Shown here: positions 1 through 3,570 of the stretch, piece by piece
Position numbering within the stretch: position 1 is the first letter of the stretch
How the letters are laid out: every line of letters starts with the position of its first letter
Source of the DNA: Actinomycetes bacterium
GTDB taxonomy: Bacteria > Actinomycetota > Acidimicrobiia > Acidimicrobiales > RAAP-2
DNA length: 5,054 nt
Assembly: GCA_021800645.1 (NCBI GenBank)
Contig: JAJYYT010000180.1
Coordinates: 1-5,054, forward strand
Reading direction: 5' to 3'
Program-made: the position numbers and the translations under genes
The notes under the pieces: generated by a model
What the model saw: the letters and a program-made list of their open reading frames with translations, nothing else
Told to the model about the DNA's origin: nothing
The model's database searches: none

Positions 1-89
1 ACGGCATTGACGCTCTGTCCGGCACGAGCGGCACGCGCCGCCAATCGACGGTGGACGTCGTCGGGAACTCTGAGGAGGAGCTGTTTCAT
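1..89 (-). CDS. Ribbon-helix-helix antitoxin-like protein, N-terminal part (runs off the left edge)
   Basis: The minus strand from an ATG at 89 reads MKQLLLRVPDDVHRRLAARA and continues RAGQSVNA to the window edge (29 complete codons). This is the classic start of an Arc/CopG-type ribbon-helix-helix protein: a short basic/hydrophobic beta strand (about residues 2-7), the V-P-D-D turn, a first helix rich in R/A/L (about 10-22), and a G-x-S-V-N-A entry into the second helix. Family members are usually DNA-binding antitoxins that repress their own operon and neutralise a toxin encoded next to them; that gene would lie beyond the left edge. A HicB- or VapB/FitA-like antitoxin and a solo CopG-like regulator are both possible, and the partner cannot be seen. 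There is no good Shine-Dalgarno; a TATCAT hexamer ends six bases before the ATG, suggesting a leaderless mRNA. The gene lies just downstream of tRNA-Ala on the same strand. Confidence 0.72.
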   Translation of the reverse strand, partial: MKQLLLRVPDDVHRRLAARAARAGQSVNA

Positions 90-95
90 GTCCCA

Positions 96-101
96 ATGAT
101 A
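96..101 (-). promoter_or_regulatory. -10-like TATCAT for the antitoxin-like gene (leaderless start)
   Basis: Reading the minus strand, TATCAT (101 to 96) matches the actinobacterial TANNNT -10 pattern and differs from TATAAT at one base. Six bases separate it from the ATG at 89, so transcription would begin at or next to the start codon. A weak -35-like TTGTGA (126 to 121) lies 19 bp upstream, a longer spacer than usual. Confidence 0.4.
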
Positions 102-124
102 TCACGAGCTGTATTTGATATCAC
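97..124. promoter_or_regulatory. Twin TGATATCAC boxes, probable antitoxin autoregulation operator
   Basis: The nine-base box TGATATCAC occurs at 97-105 and again at 116-124, 19 bp apart start to start (about two helical turns). The first eight bases are a perfect palindrome, so each box can be read on both strands. They stand out as AT-rich islands in very GC-rich DNA and lie immediately upstream of the antitoxin-like start codon; the start-proximal box overlaps the likely -10. Ribbon-helix-helix antitoxins bind as dimers to short repeated palindromes in their own promoters, so autorepression is the natural reading. Binding is inferred; the repeats are seen directly. Confidence 0.55.
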
Positions 125-133
125 AAGGACCCG

Positions 134-207
134 TGGAGACGATGGGACTCGAACCCACGACCCCCTGCTTGCAAAGCAGGTGCTCTAGCCAACTGAGCTA
201 CGTCCCC
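134..207 (-). tRNA. tRNA-Ala (anticodon UGC)
   Basis: The minus strand folds into a complete 74-base cloverleaf. The acceptor stem GGGGACG pairs with CGTCTCC and includes a G3:U70 wobble, the main identity element of alanine tRNA. The D stem is GCTC/GAGC, and the anticodon stem CCTGC/GCAGG encloses the loop TTTGCAA with anticodon TGC (plus-strand positions 171-173). The variable loop has five bases, and the T arm GTGGG-TTCGAGT-CCCAT carries the universal TTCGA. The discriminator is A (position 134). The CCA tail is not encoded: the next bases are CGG, so it must be added by a nucleotidyltransferase. The 3' end faces the antitoxin-like gene, leaving nine bases before its operator region. Confidence 0.97.
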
Positions 208-257
208 CGGTGCCGACCGTGGTCGTCCGGTCCCCTGCCGCCCGAGCGGCCGGTGCC

Positions 258-263
258 AGCCTA
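258..263 (-). promoter_or_regulatory. Possible -10 (TAGGCT) for tRNA-Ala
   Basis: Minus-strand TAGGCT (263 to 258) fits the TANNNT -10 pattern and would give a leader of about 44 bases before the mature tRNA 5' end at 207. No convincing -35 box is seen 16-19 bp upstream, so this is a weak call made from the hexamer and its position alone. Confidence 0.25.
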
Positions 264-344
264 GCTCCCCGGTCCACTGGTTCCCGACGGCGCCGGCCCC
301 GGCGCCCACCCGTCGGGGCCGGATGGGCCCAGAGGGAGCAAAGG

Positions 345-398
345 GCCGTCGCGCCGGCCACGCCTTGCCGACGGAACGCGCCGTCGCGCCGGTCACGC
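345..398. repeat. 19-bp direct repeat, 35-bp period, across the hydrolase stop codon
   Basis: GCCGTCGCGCCGGCCACGC at 345-363 recurs at 380-398 with a single difference (C358 versus T393), giving 18 of 19 matches at a 35-bp period. The second copy covers the TGA stop of the minus-strand hydrolase (tca at 393-395), so the copy farther from the gene looks like a duplicated 3' end. A small local duplication is the simplest explanation. Confidence 0.6.
369..386 (-). terminator. Small hairpin behind the hydrolase gene, weak terminator candidate
   Basis: CGACGG (369-374) and CCGTCG (381-386) form a six-bp stem with a six-base loop, starting seven bases past the hydrolase stop on the minus strand. 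There is no T tract after it, as is common in high-GC genomes but also expected of chance hairpins. The rest of the 208-392 gap is GC-rich, with a self-complementary GGCGCCGG/CCGGCGCC stretch at 289-306, and shows no gene. Confidence 0.25.
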
Positions 399-1115
399 AC
401 CGTCGAGGAAGCGAACCACCGCATCGATCGCTCTGACGTCAGAGGTGATGCCGACGTGGTCGACGCCAGGGACGACCACCACTCGGACGTCGGGGAGCGC
501 CGCCGCGAGGCGGTCGGTGGCCGGCACGCTGCGGTCGTGCTCGCCCACCACGACGAGCACGGGAGCGGAGACGGCGTCGAGCTCGTCAGCGTTGATCACA
601 GGCGGACCGTGACGCAGGAAGGCCGCCAGGGCGGCCCCGTCGTTGCCGGCACGGGCGGCGAGCCGTTGGAAGAGCGTGACGCCGACGTCGTCGGTCGGTT
701 CGCCCGAGGCGAGAGCGACGGCGAGCGGCTCGTGGTCTTCGCTGACGAAGGCGTTGTCGCCCAGCCCGAGCAGAGCCAGATGGGCGAAGCGCTCGGGGTG
801 GTCGACAGCGAGGCGCAGCAGGACCCGGGCCCCGGCCGAGAAGCCGACGGCGTCAATCGGCCCTGCTCCGGGCAGTGCTTCGAGGACCCGGGCCGGTACG
901 TCCGCGTAGGCACCCGGATCGGTCGGGCGCGGAGCGGTCCCGTGCCCGAGCAGGTCTGTGCCGACGACCGGACGGCCCACGTCGGCGAGGATGTCGACCC
1001 AGCCGGACCGGTGCCAGTTGTGCTCGAAGGACGAAGCGAAGCCGTGGACGAGGACGACGGGTCGAGCAGCTTCCCCCCGGTGCCCAGCCTCCCCCGGGTG
1101 CCCTGCGTCAGCCAC
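393..1115 (-). CDS. Alpha/beta-fold hydrolase
   Basis: A 240-residue cytosolic protein of the alpha/beta hydrolase superfamily. The N-terminal strand ends in V-L-V-H-G-F (residues 21-26), the usual oxyanion-hole HG motif, followed by D-L-L-G-H-G (54-59). The nucleophile elbow G-F-S-A-G gives Ser93, V-V-V-G-E-H-D supplies the acid Asp194, and V-D-H supplies His220, so the Ser-Asp-His triad is complete. Between the elbow and the acid lies a short helical cap region (about 120-175). The length is typical of compact esterase/lactonase/haloperoxidase-like members. The substrate cannot be told from sequence; no signal peptide or membrane segment is seen. The start is GTG at 1115; no other in-frame start precedes the HG motif (residues 1-18 are G/E/A/H-rich linker), and no Shine-Dalgarno is visible, but TACGAT lies eight bases upstream. 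The gene is divergent from purU. A long opposing plus-strand frame (210-1130) is a shadow. Confidence 0.9.
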   Translation of the reverse strand: MADAGHPGEAGHRGEAARPVVLVHGFASSFEHNWHRSGWVDILADVGRPVVGTDLLGHGTAPRPTDPGAYADVPARVLEALPGAGPIDAVGFSAGARVLLRLAVDHPERFAHLALLGLGDNAFVSEDHEPLAVALASGEPTDDVGVTLFQRLAARAGNDGAALAAFLRHGPPVINADELDAVSAPVLVVVGEHDRSVPATDRLAAALPDVRVVVVPGVDHVGITSDVRAIDAVVRFLDGA

Positions 1116-1128
1116 GATGCAGCATCGT
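1114..1128. promoter_or_regulatory. Perfect 7-bp-arm palindrome between divergent hydrolase and purU
   Basis: ACGATGC, a single central A, and GCATCGT form a perfect 15-base inverted repeat. It covers the hydrolase start-codon edge and most of its -10-like hexamer, and lies 39 bp upstream of the purU start. This is the position and shape expected of a dimeric repressor site controlling one or both divergent genes. No regulator gene is visible nearby, so the binding protein is unknown and a chance palindrome remains possible. Confidence 0.35.
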
Positions 1129-1129
1129 A
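1124..1129 (-). promoter_or_regulatory. -10-like TACGAT for the hydrolase
   Basis: Minus-strand TACGAT (1129 to 1124) fits TANNNT and lies eight bases upstream of the GTG at 1115, allowing a leader of only about two bases. It overlaps the right arm of the palindrome at 1114-1128. No Shine-Dalgarno precedes the GTG, which agrees with near-leaderless initiation. Confidence 0.35.
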
Positions 1130-1155
1130 GGGGACACGCCGGTGCCGTGACCGGC

Positions 1156-1161
1156 CATGAT
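1156..1161 (+). promoter_or_regulatory. -10-like CATGAT for purU (leaderless start)
   Basis: CATGAT matches TATAAT at four positions and ends six bases before the GTG at 1168, the same spacing seen at the antitoxin-like gene and at ppk. No Shine-Dalgarno is present in the 20 bases before that GTG. It lacks the leading T of TANNNT, so this is the weakest of the set. Confidence 0.3.
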
Positions 1162-1167
1162 AGAGCC

Positions 1168-2019
1168 GTGCGCCGCTACGTCCTCACCGTCACCTGCCCT
1201 GACGGCCCCGGCATCGTCGCCGCGGTGACCGGCTTCATCGCTCAGCACGGAGGTTGGGTCGTCGAGGCGGCACAGCACGGTGATCTCAGCACCGGACGCT
1301 TCTTCCAGCGCATCGAGGTCCTCGCCGACACGCTCCCGTTCGGGCCCGAGGAGTTCGGCGACCGGTTCGCTTCCGTTGCCGCCGACCTCTCCCTCGAGTG
1401 GCACTTGAGCGACACCGACGTCCCGAAGCGGGTCGTCGTGCTAGTGAGCCGCGAGGACCACTGCCTGGCCGATCTCCTCCACCGGTGGCGCAGCGGTGAC
1501 CTGGCCTGCGAACTGGCTGCGGTCGTCTCCAACCATCCCGATCTTGCGTCGCTCGTCGAGTGGCATGGCGTCCCGTTCCACCACGTCCCCGTGCCTCCTG
1601 ATGCCCGCGACGAGGCGTTCGCCGAAGTCGGTCGCATCTTCGAGGAAGCGAGAGGGGATGTCATGGTGCTCGCCCGCTACATGCAGGTCCTTCCGGCCGA
1701 CCTGTGCCACCGCTACGCCGGGCGCATCCTCAACATCCACCACAGCTTCTTGCCGTCGTTCGCCGGTGCTCGCCCGTACCACCAGGCGTTCGAGCGGGGA
1801 GTGAAGCTGATCGGCGCGACGTGCCACTACGTGACGGCGGAGCTCGATGCCGGCCCCATCATCGAGCAGGACACCGCTCGCATCGACCACGGCGACACCG
1901 TCGAGGACCTGCTCCGGTTGGGGCGTGACATCGAGCGGTCGGTCCTGGCTCGGGGGCTGCGTTGGCACCTCGAAGACCGGGTCCTCGTCAACGGCAACCG
2001 GACCGTCGTCTTCACCTGA
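1168..2019 (+). CDS. purU: Formyltetrahydrofolate deformylase (PurU)
   Basis: This 283-residue cytosolic enzyme hydrolyses 10-formyl-THF to formate and THF, balancing the one-carbon pool and, in the best studied bacteria, feeding formate to purine synthesis. An N-terminal ACT domain (about residues 1-85) opens R-R-Y-V-L-T-V-T-C-P-D-G-P-G-I-V. It is followed by a formyltransferase-type hydrolase domain (about 88-283) with the PurU signature N-I-H-H-S-F-L-P-S-F and G-A-x-P-Y-H-Q-A. Catalytic residues by analogy with GAR transformylase are Asn189, His191 and Asp227 (in L-D-A-G-P-I-I-E-Q-D); the 38-residue Asn-to-Asp spacing equals that of PurN. Length is normal for the family (about 280-290). 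GTG at 1168 is preferred because it directly precedes the conserved strand and follows a -10-like hexamer; the in-frame GTG at 1147 is the alternative. The frame stays open upstream to 958, but that stretch lies opposite the hydrolase and has no PurU similarity. Single gene, divergent from the hydrolase. Confidence 0.95.
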   Translation: MRRYVLTVTCPDGPGIVAAVTGFIAQHGGWVVEAAQHGDLSTGRFFQRIEVLADTLPFGPEEFGDRFASVAADLSLEWHLSDTDVPKRVVVLVSREDHCLADLLHRWRSGDLACELAAVVSNHPDLASLVEWHGVPFHHVPVPPDARDEAFAEVGRIFEEARGDVMVLARYMQVLPADLCHRYAGRILNIHHSFLPSFAGARPYHQAFERGVKLIGATCHYVTAELDAGPIIEQDTARIDHGDTVEDLLRLGRDIERSVLARGLRWHLEDRVLVNGNRTVVFT

Positions 2020-2030
2020 CTGCTCACGTT

Positions 2031-2061
2031 GTCCCGACCGGTCCGGTGTTCCGGTCGGGAC
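2031..2061 (+). terminator. Strong 11-bp hairpin after purU (terminator candidate)
   Basis: GTCCCGACCGG (2031-2041) and CCGGTCGGGAC (2051-2061) form a perfect 11-bp stem with a nine-base loop, beginning 12 bases after the purU stop. Position and strength fit an intrinsic terminator of the U-tract-poor type common in actinobacteria; no T run follows. The 3' arm has a second partner: GTCGGGAC (2054-2061) can instead pair with GTCCCGAC (2069-2076) as an eight-bp stem with a seven-base loop, so two mutually exclusive hairpins are possible. Confidence 0.6.
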
Positions 2062-2160
2062 CAGTGGTGTCCCGACGAACGCTGGCGGAGGAAGTGCCGG
2101 CACCGACGCCACTCGCTCTCTCGCGGGTCTTGACCGGGGCGGGCGATGCCGTTCGCGCGG

Positions 2161-2240
2161 GCCTACACCGGGGTTGGCCGGGGCACGAGCTCCCCGGCGG
2201 GCCTACACTGGGGTTGGCCGGGGCACGAGCTCCCCGGCGG
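2161..2240 (+). repeat. Two tandem copies of a 40-bp hairpin-forming unit upstream of the CBS gene
   Basis: Positions 2161-2200 and 2201-2240 are identical over 40 bases except C2169/T2209. Each copy contains GCCGGGG (for example 2177-2183) and CCCCGGC (2192-2198) around an eight-base loop holding half of a GAGCTC site, so each can fold into a seven-bp GC-only stem. The single difference turns TACACC into TACACT (2204-2209), which fits TANNNT, so the second copy could serve as a -10, though no -35 is seen at normal spacing. Transcripts starting there would carry the second hairpin in a leader of about 70 bases before the CBS start. No coding role is apparent. Confidence 0.8.
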
Positions 2241-2274
2241 GGGACGAAGGCGGTCCGGGGATCGGCAACCGCCG

Positions 2275-2282
2275 AAGGGAGG
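2275..2282 (+). promoter_or_regulatory. Shine-Dalgarno of the CBS gene
   Basis: AAGGGAGG ends five bases before the GTG at 2288. It decides the start, because the same frame stays open far upstream and has no nearer convincing start. It also shows that this gene is translated from a leadered mRNA, unlike the leaderless-looking genes in the window. Confidence 0.7.
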
Positions 2283-2287
2283 GCGCC

Positions 2288-2722
2288 GTGGCCCGTGTAT
2301 CGAACCTGCTCGAGTCCAAGGGCACGGGGGTCGCTACGGTGGCACCCGATGCCACGGTCGCAGCGGCGGTCGCCGAGCTCGCTCGGCTGCGCATCGGAGC
2401 GCTGGTCGTGTCGGCCGACGGTGCCCACATCGACGGGATCGTCTCCGAGCGCGACGTCGTCCAACGCCTCCACCAGCTTCGCGGTGACCTGCTCGACGAG
2501 CCCGTCTCCTCCATCATGTCGAGGGCCGTCGAGACGTGTGCGCCGACCGACGACCTCGACTCCCTGATGCGGACCATGACCGAGCGACGCGTCCGGCACC
2601 TCCCCGTCGTCGCCGACGGCGTGCTCTGCGGCATCGTGAGCATCGGTGACGTGGTCAAGCAGCGCATCGGCGAGCTCGAGCGCGATCGCCACGAGCTCCT
2701 CGAGTACATCACCGCCCGCTGA
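2288..2722 (+). CDS. Two-CBS-domain protein (Bateman module)
   Basis: A 144-residue soluble protein made almost entirely of two CBS motifs. CBS1 spans about residues 4-62 (V-A-T-V-A-P-D-A-T-V, then D-G-I-V-S-E-R-D-V-V at 49-58), and CBS2 about 72-128 (S-I-M-S-R near 75-79, then C-G-I-V-S-I-G-D-V-V at 114-123). A charged helix (about 124-144, K-Q-R-I-G-E-L-E-R-D) closes the chain. Paired CBS motifs form a Bateman module that usually binds adenine nucleotides (AMP, ATP, SAM, sometimes NAD) and tunes a partner; stand-alone proteins of this size are common and mostly of unknown target. The conserved S/T-x-x-D ribose-binding pattern appears in each motif (S53-x-x-D56; S118-x-x-D121), supporting ligand binding. 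Start GTG is set by the Shine-Dalgarno. It is preceded by a 268-bp gap with hairpins and tandem repeats, and converges on ppa. Confidence 0.9.
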   Translation: MARVSNLLESKGTGVATVAPDATVAAAVAELARLRIGALVVSADGAHIDGIVSERDVVQRLHQLRGDLLDEPVSSIMSRAVETCAPTDDLDSLMRTMTERRVRHLPVVADGVLCGIVSIGDVVKQRIGELERDRHELLEYITAR

Positions 2723-2750
2723 GCCTGCCCGCTCGTCACTGAGCCCACGC

Positions 2751-2768
2751 GGTCCATGGGGTCCATGG
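2751..2768. repeat. Short tandem repeat, two copies of GGTCCATGG
   Basis: GGTCCATGG at 2751-2759 is repeated immediately at 2760-2768; each copy contains the palindrome CCATGG. It lies in the non-coding gap between the converging CBS and ppa genes. Probably slippage; no function is evident. Confidence 0.55.
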
Positions 2769-2827
2769 GGCGATCCGCGGTCGAACGGCAGCCCCTCGCC
2801 ACGTCGATCCGGAGCAGCCAGCAGAGT

Positions 2828-2849
2828 CCGTCCGCGTCATGGTGGACGG
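2828..2849. terminator. Hairpin between convergent CBS and ppa genes, possible bidirectional terminator
   Basis: CCGTCCGC (2828-2835) pairs with GTGGACGG (2842-2849) as an eight-bp stem including one G-T wobble, with a six-base loop. It sits 29 bases past the ppa stop and 105 bases past the CBS stop, and could end transcription from either side. There is no T tract. The remainder of the 2723-2877 gap shows no gene. Confidence 0.35.
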
Positions 2850-2877
2850 CAGGCCGGGGCGCCTCTTGGCAACCGGA

Positions 2878-3375
2878 TCAGCTGCCGGACGCCGCCCGTT
2901 GGCGTGACCGTTCGATCTCTCCCCATGCCGCCGCAGCGTTCTCGAAGCCACGGACCGTTGTCTGCTTGCCCGGTTCGAGGTCCTTGTAGACGTCGAAGAA
3001 GTGGGCGATCTCGTCGGCGAGGTGGGAGGGAAGCTGGTCGAGGTCCCTGACCGATTCCCACAGCGGGTCGCCGTTCGCCACCGTGATGATCTTCGCGTCG
3101 GGGCCGTGCTCGTCGGACATCCAGAAGACACCGACGGGCCGCGCTTCCACCAGGCAGCCCGGAAAGGTCGGCTCGTCGAGGAGGACGAGGGCGTCGAGCG
3201 GGTCACCGTCCTAGGCCAGCGTGTCGGGCACGAACCCGTAGTCGGCCGGGTAGAAGGTCGCCGAGAAGAGCCGCCGGTCGAGCCGGATGACGTGGCGCTC
3301 GTGGTCGTACTCGTACTTGTTGCGGCTCCCCCGGGGGATCTCCACGATCACGTCGATGAGCTGGTCGTGCTCCAC
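2878..3375 (-). pseudogene. ppa: Inorganic pyrophosphatase, interrupted by an in-frame TAG at codon 55
   Basis: Family I soluble pyrophosphatase (PPi + H2O to two phosphates, Mg-dependent, cytosolic), normally essential because it pulls biosynthetic reactions forward. Read through the stop, it spans 165 codons, the usual actinobacterial length. Residues 1-54 show [12 protein letters not shown] (12-23) and [13 protein letters not shown] (42-54). Codon 55 is TAG (plus strand cta, 3211-3213). The same frame then resumes with the metal-binding D-G-D-P-L-D (Asp56, Asp58, Asp61), T-F-P-G, E-A-R-P-V-G-V, Asp88/Asp93/Lys95 and H-F-F-D-V-Y-K-D (Tyr130, Lys131), ending in TGA. No frameshift or other lesion is seen. 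Termination at 55 would remove nearly all catalytic residues. A GAG-to-TAG change is the simplest origin. The start is GTG 3375, four bases after AGGAGG; GTG 3378 is too close. The gene is divergent from ppk and converges on the CBS gene. Whether it is a true pseudogene, a sequencing error or a readthrough gene is open. Confidence 0.85.
3211..3213 (-). other. In-frame amber codon (TAG) within ppa
   Basis: The minus-strand codons around it read CTG-GCC-TAG-GAC-GGT-GAC-CCG, that is L-A-stop-D-G-D-P. From remembered family sequences, the residue directly before D-G-D-P varies (L in E. coli, D in M. tuberculosis, often E), so most inserted amino acids should be tolerated there. The local context forms the rare palindrome CCTAGG. 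Confidence 0.95.
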
Positions 3376-3379
3376 CACG

Positions 3380-3385
3380 CCTCCT
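3380..3385 (-). promoter_or_regulatory. Shine-Dalgarno of ppa (AGGAGG)
   Basis: Minus-strand AGGAGG (3385 to 3380) precedes two adjacent GTG codons. Spacing is one base to GTG 3378 and four bases to GTG 3375, favouring the latter, which also gives the family-like start [13 protein letters not shown]. The consensus site indicates that ppa is, or recently was, well translated. The rest of the divergent gap (3386-3558) shows no gene and no clear promoter for ppa. Confidence 0.75.
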
Positions 3386-3558
3386 GAGCTGCTCGCTGTC
3401 CCCCCGCCGGTTCGGCGTGGAGGGTGCTCCCGCCAGTGTGGCACGGCGCCCGTCTCCGTCCGAACGGCGCCGGCGACCGGACGAGCGGCCGCCTCCGGCA
3501 CGGCGAGTGGCAGCGAACGCGGCCACTGCCCGCCGAGGCCGGCGTGGGCCCCGACCGG

Positions 3559-3564
3559 TAACGT
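3559..3564 (+). promoter_or_regulatory. -10-like TAACGT for ppk (leaderless start)
   Basis: TAACGT fits TANNNT and ends six bases before the ATG at 3571, placing the transcription start on the A of the start codon. No proper Shine-Dalgarno precedes the ATG. The first three bases (TAA, 3559-3561) are an in-frame stop, so translation of ppk cannot begin farther upstream. Confidence 0.45.
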
Positions 3565-3570
3565 TGCAGG

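Noticed and set aside
210..1130. 306-residue open frame on the plus strand opposite the hydrolase
   Set aside because: Its translation is a featureless R/G/V/D/E-rich chain, while the opposing minus frame holds a complete hydrolase triad; it is a GC-rich antisense shadow.
958..1167. Upstream extension of the purU frame to 958
   Set aside because: The extension lies opposite the hydrolase, is compositionally unlike PurU, and the family starts at the ACT domain just after 1168.
2130..2169. TTGACC (2130-2135) as a -35 paired with TACACC (2164-2169)
   Set aside because: The spacer is 28 bp, far too long for a normal sigma factor, and no better -10 lies at 16-19 bp.
2878..3150. Separate 90-residue gene starting at GTG 3150 (C-terminal pyrophosphatase half)
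   Set aside because: It begins in the middle of the pyrophosphatase fold, has no Shine-Dalgarno, and is the same frame as the upstream half; better described as one interrupted gene.
3172..3189. Six-bp stem-loop 21 bases downstream of the ppa amber codon as a readthrough signal
   Set aside because: The arms come from a run of CTC/GAC/GAG codons expected in the conserved L-V-L-L-D-E stretch, and the distance is larger than usual for stop-codon readthrough elements; not distinguishable from chance.
2736..3206. 156-residue minus-strand frame across ppa and the convergent gap
   Set aside because: S/T/R-rich shadow translation in a different frame from ppa with no recognisable motif.
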